A DNA stretch of 64,000 nucleotides, taken from the NCBI RefSeq assembly GCF_005116655.2, contig NZ_CP050698.1, positions 6,218,501-6,282,500 on the forward strand, given 5' to 3'. Under the pieces are notes generated by a model. That model saw nothing but the letters and a program-made list of their open reading frames with translations. It searched no databases and was not told the origin of the DNA. Of this stretch, positions 26,704 through 35,965 are shown one piece after another. Source of the DNA: Desulfosediminicola flagellatus. GTDB lineage: Bacteria > Desulfobacterota > Desulfobulbia > Desulfobulbales > Desulfocapsaceae. Position numbers and translations under genes: made by a program. Every line of letters starts with the position of its first letter. Position 1 is the first letter of the stretch.

Positions 26704-28152
26704 CTAAAATCTAAAGTAAATGAACGGGTTATAGGCTCCGGCTGCAAGGCTTATAACGGTAAAATAGGTGAGCGTAACGGTAAGGGTGAACTGGACTAAG
26801 TAGAATCCCGCAAGCCCTGCATTCCCGCCGGGAACTGTTTTTTGCGTAAGAGAATCCCGTATACGTACAAAGAGCGGAAAAAGTGGTACTGACATTAGCA
26901 TAGCCATAAATAGTTCAAAGATAATTTTATAGTCAAGCAGTACAGCAATCGGATATGCGCTTATCTGCTTGTCGACTAAGCCAGACATCATTGCAAAAAA
27001 GTTCATCGCCTGGGCGGGACTTTCCGATCGAAAAATGACCCAGCCAAAGATAATCAGCACTATGGTTATAAGGTGTTGGAGCGGTGACCACAGTTTTTGC
27101 AGCAGGTTGCCGATAACTGTACGCTCAACTGTCAGGAACAAGCCGTGATACAATCCCCAGAGCACAAAGGTCCAGCTGGCACCATGCCATAGTCCGCAGA
27201 GAAAAAAGACTGTGAGCAGGTTAACGCTTGTCCGGGTATTCCCATGACGATTACCGCCCATGGGAATATAGAGATAATCCCTGAACCAGCTGGAAAGCGA
27301 AATATGCCATCTACGCCAGAATTCCCGGATTGATCTGCTGATATACGGATAGTTGAAGTTCTCGGGGAAGTGAAAACCAACCATTCTGCCGAGTCCGATA
27401 GCCATATCGGAATATCCGGAAAAATCAAAAAATATCTGAAATGTGTAGCAGATAGCCCCCAGCCAGGCTACAGAAAATGAGAGTTCGTTTCCCGGCAATG
27501 AAAAAACCTGATCTGCCATAGCTCCCATTGGGTTTGCCAGCAGTACTTTCTTTGAGAGTCCGTATAGAAATCGTTGTGCACCAGCCGCAAAATCGCCTGT
27601 GGTTATTGTACGTTCGGCCAGCTCACGGGCGATATGATGGTAACGGACAATAGGGCCGGCAATCAATTGCGGGAACAGACTTATATAGAGGCTCAAGCGT
27701 ATCAGGTTCTGCTGTGGTTCAACATTTTTCCGGTAAACATCAACAATGTAGGAAACCGCCTGAAATGTGAAAAACGAAATCCCAATAGGAAGGTGGACCG
27801 GGTCCAGCAATACGACAGGCAGTGAGAGGGCATCAAACAGGCTATTCAGGTTATCAACGATAAAATTTGCATATTTGAAAAATGCAAGAATACCTATGTT
27901 GGCAACGATACCGGAGGCCAACACAAATCGTGATGGGGAATCAGAGCCTTTACGGATAATGGATATCCCACAGAGATAGTTAAGCAATATAGAAACCAGC
28001 ATAACCAGTAGATATATTCCTTCTCCCCAGGAGTAGAATAGCAGGCTGGCGAAGAGCAGAATAATGTTTCTAAATTTTCTTCCGGCTATTACGTAAATCA
28101 ACAGCGTGAGAGGCAAAAAGAAAAAGAGAAAGGTAATAGAAGAAAAAACCAT
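26704..28152 (-). CDS. MBOAT-family O-acyltransferase (AlgI-like)
   Basis: A 482-residue polytopic membrane protein of the membrane-bound O-acyltransferase family. It has MVFSSITFLFFFLPLTLLIY at the N-terminus, LPIGISFFTFQAVSYIVDVY, RSIREFWRRWHISLSSWFRD, YIPMGGNRHG and the catalytic His of CGLWHGASWTFVLWGLYHG. In AlgI, PatA and DltB-like systems it moves an acyl group across the membrane to the AlgJ/AlgX partner, encoded here just downstream. Both genes act on an exported polysaccharide; no polymerase genes are in the window. Confidence 0.95.
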   Translation of the reverse strand: MVFSSITFLFFFLPLTLLIYVIAGRKFRNIILLFASLLFYSWGEGIYLLVMLVSILLNYLCGISIIRKGSDSPSRFVLASGIVANIGILAFFKYANFIVDNLNSLFDALSLPVVLLDPVHLPIGISFFTFQAVSYIVDVYRKNVEPQQNLIRLSLYISLFPQLIAGPIVRYHHIARELAERTITTGDFAAGAQRFLYGLSKKVLLANPMGAMADQVFSLPGNELSFSVAWLGAICYTFQIFFDFSGYSDMAIGLGRMVGFHFPENFNYPYISRSIREFWRRWHISLSSWFRDYLYIPMGGNRHGNTRTSVNLLTVFFLCGLWHGASWTFVLWGLYHGLFLTVERTVIGNLLQKLWSPLQHLITIVLIIFGWVIFRSESPAQAMNFFAMMSGLVDKQISAYPIAVLLDYKIIFELFMAMLMSVPLFPLFVRIRDSLTQKTVPGGNAGLAGFYLVQFTLTVTLTYFTVISLAAGAYNPFIYFRF

Positions 28153-28737
28153 AATATAGCAATTTCGTGGAGTTGCAAATGTATTGATAGTGTAATGATT
28201 GAGAATAATAGAGTTATAGCATACTCTGGCCGGAGATGCAGTAATGAATCGTAAAGATTGTCAGGTAGTGGTAAGGTGACGGCAGATGCTGCATCCGGTC
28301 TTATTCGTGAAAAATGGTAACAATATATCTTCATTATGTGACTAATAGTTTTTTGTCGCTGCTTGGCTTTATCGCTCTATATGTCACTTTGTTGGTGATG
28401 AATGTAAGCTGATTACGCTACTGCGGTTATCAGAAATAGAAAACTGCTACACAGTCACAACCGCATGTGCAACATGCATTACCCGGATTTTTCATCAAAA
28501 CAGTTTTCGCTGATCGAGGCACCAGAACCGCCGCTATAGACAGCTGGCATAAGTGGCTTAACGCTGTAGCAACTGGAACATCTATTGACCCGAAGGGTGA
28601 GCTTTTTGATTTCAAACGAAAAACTCGCTGGTATTTAACGCGATCATTTTTTTAATATAAAATTAAACAGTTGAGCTTGTAATCAGAGAGATAATGAGAA
28701 TTGCGGGGTAGTGCCCCCCCCCTTATAAGGAGATGCA
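28153..28737. other. gene-free region between divergent genes
   Basis: About 585 bp without a convincing gene. A 62-codon open frame at 28467-28655 has no ribosome site and no family features. AAGGAG at about 28727 belongs to the next gene. Confidence 0.4.
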
Positions 28738-29232
28738 ATGAACCTGCTGAAGAGACAGATGTTTTTTAGTGGTAGTGCACTGCTGTGTATTTTGATCTGT
28801 TCTATCCCGTGTTCTGCTATGATAGACGGCCATTACCAAAAGGCTGAACGTCTACTGGTTCTCACCGAGTTGCCTGTCAACCTTGAGCAGTTGTCAGCAA
28901 TTGCGATCACTATCCAGATGGAGGAGGAACCTAAGCTGAAAAAATATGAAAAGATTTTCAATGAGTATGTCAGCAAGTATGTAAGCTGGGAAGTATTGAA
29001 AGACGACTTTGTTGATGTGTACATGGAGACGTTCAGCGAGAGTGAACTCGATCAATTGATCGAGTTTTACTCATCTCCCCTTGGCAAAAAATCAATACAA
29101 CTCGCACCATCTCTTATGAATCAGACATCTTTTATAGTCCAGCAAGCCTTTATCAACAATGAAAGACGCCTTGAGAAAATGATCAAGGAGTACGATCGTA
29201 AGTCGAGGAAAGCTGCTAAGAGTAAGAAATGA
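28738..29232 (+). CDS. DUF2059 secreted protein
   Basis: A 164-residue exported protein with a signal peptide ending near SIPCSAM, possibly lipid-free. The mature part fits the DUF2059 pattern: KAERLLVLTELPVNLEQL in the first helix pair and the hallmark FSESELDQLIEFYSSPLGKK near residue 95, followed by a Lys-rich tail (RKSRKAAKSKK). DUF2059 proteins are periplasmic and of unknown role. AAGGAG lies seven bases before the ATG. Confidence 0.85.
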   Translation: MNLLKRQMFFSGSALLCILICSIPCSAMIDGHYQKAERLLVLTELPVNLEQLSAIAITIQMEEEPKLKKYEKIFNEYVSKYVSWEVLKDDFVDVYMETFSESELDQLIEFYSSPLGKKSIQLAPSLMNQTSFIVQQAFINNERRLEKMIKEYDRKSRKAAKSKK

Positions 29233-29416
29233 TTAATCTTCCGATAGAAATGACTTCAGCGCCAGTAATCACCGGACTACGAGTTTTCACCGTGTCAGTC
29301 TGAAATGTTCTTGTGTTAGTTTCTGTTGTTTAGAGCCGATATATTAATTACTTTCATCTCGCAAGGGTACCGGCCTCGTCTTTATTCTCTTCATTACTCT
29401 TCAATCTCCAATACCT

Positions 29417-29755
29417 TCAATTACTATCACTCCTTCGCTCGCGTGATCTGATAGCCGAGCTGTAGATATTCTGAGCTCTATTCATAGCTTCTTGAGATTC
29501 AAGTGCAATTCGATAGGCTTTATCCCATTTGTTCTCCTGCCAGAAATCTTTGGCTTCACCCAGAAGTTCGTTGGATACCTGTATTTGAGATTTCATTCCA
29601 AATGGAAAATATGTGCGGGTACGCGCCCAGTCCAGACGTCCTTCAATATCGATAATGGCGTCTTCGTATTCTTCCTGTATATATTCTTGTCGTGCAAACT
29701 GAATGAGATAATAAACAAATACGACGAGGAGTCCGGTTGCTAAAACAGTGTTCAT
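29417..29755 (-). CDS. small single-pass membrane protein, hypothetical
   Basis: I chose the ATG at 29755 because GGAG lies seven bases upstream; the open frame extends further, to 29881, without a ribosome site. The 112-residue product begins MNTVLATGLLVVFVYYLIQ (one membrane helix) and continues as a soluble, helical, acid-rich region (YIQEEYEDAIIDIEGRLD) with tryptophans. It is not recognised as a known family. Confidence 0.55.
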   Translation of the reverse strand: MNTVLATGLLVVFVYYLIQFARQEYIQEEYEDAIIDIEGRLDWARTRTYFPFGMKSQIQVSNELLGEAKDFWQENKWDKAYRIALESQEAMNRAQNIYSSAIRSRERRSDSN

Positions 29756-30004
29756 AGCTGTTCTCCAAAAGTGATCCTTAAATATCCCCATGGTTATGCC
29801 GCAGATGGCCGGGAGAGGCTTTGCTGTATTTTTTATTAGAGACCTTATATCAGAATACTGTATTTTGATGGTAAATCCCAAGTTGAGATTTTAGATGATC
29901 GTATTATGAAATGAGAGGTATGTCTGGCTGTCAGTGCAGCATAACGTACTTTAGCGGTCTAATATTATATGACATGATTTCTTTGTTTCGAGGAGTTGTC
30001 CTGT

Positions 30005-30877
30005 ATGGCTACGGTCCTTCATATTGTTAATGGTGATGGTGCAGGGGATAGTCTGAAAAAAACGGGTATTTCAGGTGATTTTCTGATTTGTCGCGATCTG
30101 CTTTACGATGGGCCTCGAAACCTCGGCTGGCCTGATGAAGCGACCCTGGCTGCTCGGGCAGAGTTCCTTGAGGAATTTACCGGCGGTGGGATGGATACGA
30201 GTAGCATCCTGGAAATCCTGCAAAGCCATTATCAACAATTTTTGACCGCTAAAACCTATGACAATATCGTGCTCTGGTTTGATGGATGTTTATGTGATCA
30301 AACTATGCTGGCACATACCCTTGTTTGTCTCGATATTCTGCAAATAGACCAGGTTGAACTTATCTGTATTAATTCTTTTCCCGGTGTTGAACGCTTTAAT
30401 GGTCTTGGGCAGCTTGACCCGTCTCAACTAGCATCTCTGTATGGTACGCGTCAGCATGTGACAAAAGAGCAGATAGATTATGCGAAACGTGTAAACACGA
30501 TTTTTGTAACTCAGGATCTACAGTTATTAAAAGAACTTGCAGCTGATGTTAATGCTCCTTTACCCTTTGTCCCTGCCGCGGCCGCGCGATGGATCCAGGA
30601 GCAACCCGACCCCGATACCGGTTTAGGACGACTTGAGAGTCTGGCCCTTGAGGCAATTGTTGGCGGCAGGAATACGCCGGGAGAAATTTTTAGAAGCGTG
30701 GCTGATGCAGATGTTCCACCGCAGTTCTGGGGCGATATTACCTTATGGCAGAAAATCAATTCTCTGACATTACGCACTCCACCGTTAGTGTGTATTGATG
30801 GTCCCTCAACAATGCTTCCCCAAGGTGGGAATCCCGACGAATTGAAGAAATACAGAGTTTATCCATCAAAGACGTGA
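30005..30877 (+). CDS. DUF1835 domain protein
   Basis: A 290-residue cytoplasmic protein opening with TVLHIVNGDGAGDSLKKTG and DFLICRDLLYDGPR, the signature of DUF1835. Next come IVLWFDGCLCDQTMLAHTL and a conserved LGQLDPSQLASLY region. The family has no settled function. The start at 30005 is supported by AGGAG nine bases upstream. The TGA stop (30875-30877) abuts repeat copy R2. Confidence 0.85.
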   Translation: MATVLHIVNGDGAGDSLKKTGISGDFLICRDLLYDGPRNLGWPDEATLAARAEFLEEFTGGGMDTSSILEILQSHYQQFLTAKTYDNIVLWFDGCLCDQTMLAHTLVCLDILQIDQVELICINSFPGVERFNGLGQLDPSQLASLYGTRQHVTKEQIDYAKRVNTIFVTQDLQLLKELAADVNAPLPFVPAAAARWIQEQPDPDTGLGRLESLALEAIVGGRNTPGEIFRSVADADVPPQFWGDITLWQKINSLTLRTPPLVCIDGPSTMLPQGGNPDELKKYRVYPSKT

Positions 30878-31055
30878 GGTGTTTTTTCGTTATAAGGGGA
30901 ATGCCTTGCTGGTCTTTGCTATCTGCTCTGCTGTCAACTCTTTCAATTTTAGGCGCTCAAAAAATAATGCTCGCAATATCATCTGAATGGCTGTGCTTAT
31001 TTTTTGAAAATGTCTCGATTTTGACCAAAACCCTTATTTTCGGACACCCTCCTAG
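30878..31055 (-). repeat. dispersed inverted-terminus element, copy R2
   Basis: Read on the minus strand from 31055, the element starts CTAGGAGGGTGTCCGAAAAT and continues TTTTGGTCAAAATCGAGACA and GATATTGCGAGCATT, closely matching copy R1. Its other end (GAGGTGTTTTTTCGTTATAA at 30876 on the plus strand) is an imperfect inverted copy and begins at the stop codon of the preceding gene. A 91-codon open frame crossing the element is an artefact of it. Confidence 0.72.
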
Positions 31056-31264
31056 ATGTTCAGGCCCTGTTTTGTCAGAAAAACTCTTGCGAGAAATTCC
31101 TGTAATAGGCGCGCGAGTCAGAAAAGAGTTGGAGAAAAGTGTAAAGTAGATAATGAATGATGCATCGAATTACTTGATCAATTTTATGCTGGAACTATTT
31201 GAATATAAATAAGGAGATGTTCTTCTCAACTGATTGTGACGAGAGGACATAAACGAGTAGAAAT

Positions 31265-31723
31265 ATGTATTTCATTAAATATCACCCGTTAAAAGAACAG
31301 TTACTGAATCGAACACTTACTGAAAAAGAAGCTTTGCCTTATCTCGTAGTTTTTTCGGCCCTTACAACCCTCATATGTTCTCTGCCCTTACTGGATGGCT
31401 ACAATGAGTGGGATGGAATGTCCTCCTTTGCAAATGTTTGTATTGCTGTATGGGGTGCAATATATGCGTATCGCGAGAATGGCGGTGATGAAGGGTTTGA
31501 TTTTATCCAGAAGTTTGTTGTGCTTGGTTGGGTAGTATCAGTACGGTTTTTATGTGCCTTTATTCCGGCGATGATTGTTGTTTCAATTGTTGGCCAGATG
31601 CTGGGTCTTTCTTCACTTGATGCCACAGGGCCTTACGATGTCCTTGTTGCGTCAGTTGCCGAAGTCGTTTTCTATGAGCGGCTTGGAAGACACATACGCG
31701 ATACCGTCAAGATAGCCGAATAA
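31265..31723 (+). CDS. hypothetical membrane protein
   Basis: A 152-residue protein with three or four hydrophobic segments (residues about 25-45, 55-70, 85-112 and possibly 120-135) and a charged N-terminus MYFIKYHPLKEQLLNRTLTE. No family is recognised. It follows repeat R2 and shows no ribosome site of normal strength, so the start is uncertain. Confidence 0.55.
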   Translation: MYFIKYHPLKEQLLNRTLTEKEALPYLVVFSALTTLICSLPLLDGYNEWDGMSSFANVCIAVWGAIYAYRENGGDEGFDFIQKFVVLGWVVSVRFLCAFIPAMIVVSIVGQMLGLSSLDATGPYDVLVASVAEVVFYERLGRHIRDTVKIAE

Positions 31724-31979
31724 CCGGGAGCATACGTAAAGCACCTGGGATAAAAAATAGTTTAGTTCATTTGCACATTATGTCGTGATTTATTTTGTGG
31801 ATCATGCTAACAATCAAAGCGATCAACGTTGTAGATGTGATGTATTGCAGAGTTGCCGATTGGATTGCTGGCTTTAATTCGGAACGTTTGTGAGAACAAT
31901 ATATTCCTAACTGATGCCTGTGCAGCAGAGTTTGTCGTAGCTTGGTTGCATGGCATTGATCCACGTCGAAGAACAGGCT

Positions 31980-32345
31980 ATGAAATCACTACCCGCCGAG
32001 TCGTTTTACAGAGAAGTTTCCGCTACACTCCATCTCTGGTCCATTTCCACAGATGAGGGAGTTCCGACATTTAGTAATCATGACGGGGCGACCTGTCTGC
32101 ATGTATGGTCATCCAGGGAAAAAGTAGAAAAAATTATAGAGTCAGAGAGCTGTTTTCAACAGTTTCGACCTCTGCAAATTCCCTGGTCACACTTTGAATC
32201 ATACTGGATGGCGGAACTGCTGCCCGAGGATGTGGTATTTGCCGTAAACTGGATAGGCAAAAAGCATAAGATCTGGGAAGAGCCGGCGAGCGAGCTGACG
32301 AATCATGTAAATACCCTCATTCACCAGCGCGTTTCGCAAAAATAG
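31980..32345 (+). CDS. DUF2750 family protein
   Basis: About 121 residues from MKSLPAESFYREVSATLHL; a start 30 bases earlier at 31950 is equally possible because neither has a strong ribosome site. LWSISTDEGVPTF, LHVWSSREKVEKI and IPWSHFESYWMAELLP fit the DUF2750 pattern of small conserved cytoplasmic proteins of unknown function. A 15-bp inverted repeat follows. Confidence 0.7.
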   Translation: MKSLPAESFYREVSATLHLWSISTDEGVPTFSNHDGATCLHVWSSREKVEKIIESESCFQQFRPLQIPWSHFESYWMAELLPEDVVFAVNWIGKKHKIWEEPASELTNHVNTLIHQRVSQK

Positions 32346-32348
32346 ATG

Positions 32349-32403
32349 CATTAAAAGAACCATGGAAATCATTGCTGTCGCTGATTTTATGGTTCTTTTA
32401 ATG
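32349..32403. terminator. inverted repeat after DUF2750 gene
   Basis: A perfect 15-bp inverted repeat CATTAAAAGAACCAT / ATGGTTCTTTTAATG with a 25-base spacer lies between two convergent genes. The T-rich right arm could stop plus-strand transcription. The spacer is long for a classical terminator. Confidence 0.55.
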
Positions 32404-32431
32404 TTTGTAATTTTGGCTATTTTTCTCATCT

Positions 32432-32471
32432 AAGAGTTTGGCCAAAACTCCTGTTATCGGACAGGCTCCTA
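32432..32471 (-). repeat. dispersed element, partial copy R4
   Basis: The minus strand reads TAGGAGCCTGTCCGATAACA then GGAGTTTTGGCCAAACTC, matching the terminal 35-40 bp of copies R1-R3 only. The outermost TAG is the stop codon of the glycyl radical enzyme gene. Confidence 0.6.
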
Positions 32472-34829
32472 TGCGTGTTCCTGCTCTGTCCTGCTGATAA
32501 TCTCAGCCTGATGTTCTGCATCAAGATCAACGAAATAATCGCTATAACCTGCCACGCGAACAAGCAGATTTCTATAATCGTCAGGGTGATCCTGTGCCTT
32601 TTTGAGGGTGGCGGTATCGATAACATTGAACTGAATATGATGACCGCCAAGTGCAAAGTAGGTGCGAACCAGACTGCAGAGCTTTTTCAGATCCTCATCT
32701 GTTTTTAACACAGAAGGGAGAAATCGCTGGTTGAGCAGAGTGCCGCCAGATTTGACCTGATCCATCTTGCTGAGTGATTTAATAACCGAAGTCGGGCCGT
32801 GCCTGTCCGCGCCCTGGGAAGGTGAGGTTCCGTCAGAAAGCGGTAAATACGCATTCCGACCATTGGCGCTGGCCCCCAGCATTTTGCCGAAATAGACATG
32901 ACAGGTAGTAGAGAGCATGTTCAGGTGATAGCCGGTTCCTTTGGTGTTGGGCTTGCCATCAATGGCATTAAAAAGGCTGCTGTACACCTGCTGCATGATT
33001 GAATCTGCCGCGTCATTGTCATTGCCGAAAAACGGGGTCTTGTTCCATAGTGTCAGCCGAAGTGGTTCGTTGTCTTCAAAATTGTTCTTCAGAGCCGTTA
33101 ACAGTTCCTTCATACGTATTGAAGGATTATCAAAGACGTGGGTTTTAATGGCTGAAAGTGAATCGGTTATTGTACCGATTCCGCAGCATTGGATGTAATT
33201 GGTATTATAGCGTGGGCCGCCGTTGTAGTAATCTTTTCCATTTGCAATGCAGTCGTCGATGACCACAGAGAGAAATGGCGCAGGAGAGTAGCGTGCATAC
33301 ATCCGTTCGATGTAGTTATTTACGCGAACCTTGAGGTCAACCACATGCTCAAGCTGTTGCTGAAAGGCATGGAGCAAATCATCAAATGATGAGAAATTTA
33401 AAGGATCTCCTGTTGCCAGGCCCACTTTTTTTCCTGTCAGTGGGTCAACACCGTTATTCAGTGTTAGCTCAAGAATTTTAGGAACGTTCAGATAACCGGT
33501 CAGGATGTATGCCTCTTTACCAAAGGCTCCGGTTTCAACGCATCCGCTGGTACCGCCTTCGCGTGCATCTTCAAAGGTTTTACCAACACGAATCTGCTCC
33601 ATGATAACTGTGTCGGTATTAAATACAGAAGGGTATCCGTAGCCCTTACGCACCACATTTACAGCAGCTTTTAAGAATCTGTCCGATGTCTTGTTACTGA
33701 TATGCACACTTGGCTGCGGTTGAAGCAGATGCAGTTCATCCGAAACTTCAAGAGCCAGAAAAGATAGTTCAGAGCAACCATCTGTACCGTCTTTTTTGAG
33801 GCCACCGAGATTGATCTGGGTAAAGTCGTTATAGGTTCCGCTCTCTTTGGCGGTTACACCAACTTTGGGTGGTGCCGGATGGTTGTTTACTTTTATCCAA
33901 AGACAACTCAGCAACTCTTTTGCCATTTCGTTATCAAGTGTGCCTTCAGCAAGTTCCTTTTCGTAAAAAGGCTGCAAATGCTGGTCGAGGTGACCGGGGC
34001 TCATGGCGTCCCAGCCATTTAATTCGGTAATAGTTCCGAGGTGGACGAACCAGTACATCTGAATAGCTTCGTGGTACGTATCTGGTTTATTTGCGGGAAT
34101 CTTACGGCATATCCGCTCAATTTCGATGAGTTCAGCGCGTCTGTCGGGATCTGTCTCATCTTTTGCCATGTTTGCCGCAAGATCTGCGTGACGTTCAGCA
34201 AAAAGAATTGCGGCATCACAGCTGATATCCATAGCCTGTAATTGTTCTGCCTTATCAGATGCTTCGGGGTCATTTTTATAGTCGAGCCGTTGCATGCTAT
34301 CGGCGATGCGCGCTTTGTAATCGAGCATGCCATATTGGTAAATGCTACCGTCCAGAGCGGTGTGACCGGGAGCGCGCTGCTCCATAAACTCAGTAAACAG
34401 TCCTGCCTCATATGCTTCCCGCCATTCAGTCGGCACTTCACTGAAAATTCTGTCACGCATTGACCGTCCTTCCCAGTAAGGAATTACCTTTTCGCGGTAG
34501 GTCTGAATATCTTTTGGTGCAACCTGGTAATTTGTCATGGAACGATCATTTAAAATCTGCAGATCTTCAGCGGTGTGGCAGGTCAGTTCAGGAAAGGTTG
34601 GAACGACTTTCGGTGCAGGTCCACGTTCGCCAACAATAAGTTCATCATCGCCTATGTAGATGGTTTTTCGGGCGCAAAGATGTTCAAAACAGAGAGCACG
34701 TAGTACCGGCAATGAGAATTTACCGTAGTTTTCTGTATAAAAATCCGTTTCGAGTAATGCTCGTTCAATTGAAATTGAAGGCTGGGTCTCGAAACTTTTC
34801 TGCCGTAATCGGGCAATGCGTTCATTCAT
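32469..34829 (-). CDS. glycyl radical enzyme, HypD-like dehydratase group
   Basis: A 786-residue pyruvate formate-lyase superfamily enzyme. The active-site cysteine is C430 in GGTSGCVETGAFG, with the glutamate base E432 two residues on. The glycyl radical residue is G761 in RVAGYSDYF near the C-terminus. The GCVETG motif, APGHTALDG near residue 135 and ELNGWDAMSPGHLDQH near 270 place it with trans-4-hydroxy-L-proline dehydratase (HypD) and close relatives rather than with PFL, CutC or IslA. HypD makes 1-pyrroline-5-carboxylate from hydroxyproline. No pyrroline-5-carboxylate reductase gene is nearby, so another small hydroxylated or N-containing substrate is possible. It is 4 bp downstream of its activase gene. 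Confidence 0.85.
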   Translation of the reverse strand: MNERIARLRQKSFETQPSISIERALLETDFYTENYGKFSLPVLRALCFEHLCARKTIYIGDDELIVGERGPAPKVVPTFPELTCHTAEDLQILNDRSMTNYQVAPKDIQTYREKVIPYWEGRSMRDRIFSEVPTEWREAYEAGLFTEFMEQRAPGHTALDGSIYQYGMLDYKARIADSMQRLDYKNDPEASDKAEQLQAMDISCDAAILFAERHADLAANMAKDETDPDRRAELIEIERICRKIPANKPDTYHEAIQMYWFVHLGTITELNGWDAMSPGHLDQHLQPFYEKELAEGTLDNEMAKELLSCLWIKVNNHPAPPKVGVTAKESGTYNDFTQINLGGLKKDGTDGCSELSFLALEVSDELHLLQPQPSVHISNKTSDRFLKAAVNVVRKGYGYPSVFNTDTVIMEQIRVGKTFEDAREGGTSGCVETGAFGKEAYILTGYLNVPKILELTLNNGVDPLTGKKVGLATGDPLNFSSFDDLLHAFQQQLEHVVDLKVRVNNYIERMYARYSPAPFLSVVIDDCIANGKDYYNGGPRYNTNYIQCCGIGTITDSLSAIKTHVFDNPSIRMKELLTALKNNFEDNEPLRLTLWNKTPFFGNDNDAADSIMQQVYSSLFNAIDGKPNTKGTGYHLNMLSTTCHVYFGKMLGASANGRNAYLPLSDGTSPSQGADRHGPTSVIKSLSKMDQVKSGGTLLNQRFLPSVLKTDEDLKKLCSLVRTYFALGGHHIQFNVIDTATLKKAQDHPDDYRNLLVRVAGYSDYFVDLDAEHQAEIISRTEQEHA

Positions 34830-34833
34830 TGTA

Positions 34834-35751
34834 TTACGCTCCTAAACGGACCTGGAGTCCGAAATCTTTAAATATGTGGGTAACTCGGGCGAGGCATTGA
34901 GAATCCGGGGTGTGATACTGTTCCCCGCGATATTCCCCGCCAAGCTTAAGATATTTATGACTGGCAAAATGATGATAGGGTAGTAGATCGACACCTTGAA
35001 TTCCTTTGAGGTTGCAAATGAAATCAGCTGTAAGGCGGATGTTGTGATCACTGTCGTTTATCCCTGCGAGTAGCGGTACCCTGATCTGTATTTTTGCACC
35101 GCTCTCAGAAAGTACTTTGAGATTTTTCAAGATCAATGTGTTGTCTACGCCGGTATATCTTTTGTGCAGCTCTGCGTCCATTACTTTAATGTCATAGAGG
35201 AAAAGGTCGACATGTTTGGCAATATCTAAAAGTATTGCAGTTGGTGCAAAGCCTGTCGTATCGACAGCTCTGTGAATTCCACGTTCACCGCACCGTTTAA
35301 GCAGTTCGAGCAATGCTTGCGGCTGCATAAGTGGCTCGCCGCCAGAAAAGGTGACTCCGCCACCTGACTGTTCGTAAAAGAGGCGGTCTTTTTCAATTTC
35401 TGCCATCACCTCGTTGATTCCGCTCTGATACCCAACAGCCTCATGGGCCAGAGACGGACATATCTCGACACATTCGAGGCAGGTGGTACATCTGGAAAAA
35501 TCTCTATGAATACCAGTGTCATCAACTGTTAAAGCTGATTCCGGGCAACCATGCAGGCATTCACGGCAACCGATACATTTATCTTTTACAAATATAACTT
35601 CGGCCTTTGGATTGATGCCTTCAGGGTTATGACACCAGAAACAAGATAGCGGGCAACCTTTAAAGAAAACCGTTGTCCGGATATTGGGGCCGTCATGCAG
35701 CGCATATCTTTTAATAGAAAACAGCAGTGGGCTTGGGTTGTTTGTAGTCAT
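34834..35751 (-). CDS. glycyl radical enzyme activase (radical SAM)
   Basis: About 305 residues from the preferred start MTTNNPSPLLFSIKRYALHD at 35751; the open frame extends to 35868 but the extra part is hydrophobic, A/T-rich and unlike the family. The radical-SAM cluster motif is CPLSCFWCHNPEG (CX3CX2C). An inserted ferredoxin-like domain follows with CIGCRECLHGCP and CTTCLECVEICP, giving two more [4Fe-4S] clusters, as in HypD, CutC and glycerol-dehydratase activases. FSGGEPLMQP is the SAM-binding GGE motif. It generates the glycyl radical on the enzyme encoded next in the operon. No clear ribosome site is seen. Confidence 0.93.
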   Translation of the reverse strand: MTTNNPSPLLFSIKRYALHDGPNIRTTVFFKGCPLSCFWCHNPEGINPKAEVIFVKDKCIGCRECLHGCPESALTVDDTGIHRDFSRCTTCLECVEICPSLAHEAVGYQSGINEVMAEIEKDRLFYEQSGGGVTFSGGEPLMQPQALLELLKRCGERGIHRAVDTTGFAPTAILLDIAKHVDLFLYDIKVMDAELHKRYTGVDNTLILKNLKVLSESGAKIQIRVPLLAGINDSDHNIRLTADFICNLKGIQGVDLLPYHHFASHKYLKLGGEYRGEQYHTPDSQCLARVTHIFKDFGLQVRLGA

Positions 35752-35965
35752 AGAAAACAGATAACAAAAAATATCGCTGTACAGCAAGATGATTGTATAC
35801 AATTGCAGTGTATTAATAATAAATATTATTTCCAACTTGACAATATCATACCGATACATAGCTTTCAATTAATAAATGTCCTTATATACCAGGACGTTTG
35901 GTTCCCGCAGGTACACTGCAGTACGGTTGGATTACATCATAAAATATCTGCAATGGTGGATTATC

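Noticed and set aside
28467-28655. 62-codon open frame upstream of the DUF2059 gene
   Set aside because: No ribosome site or recognised domain; could be a remnant but I cannot support it.
30874-31149. 91-codon open frame after the DUF1835 gene
   Set aside because: It runs through repeat copy R2 on the strand opposite to its conserved reading, has no ribosome site and no family features.
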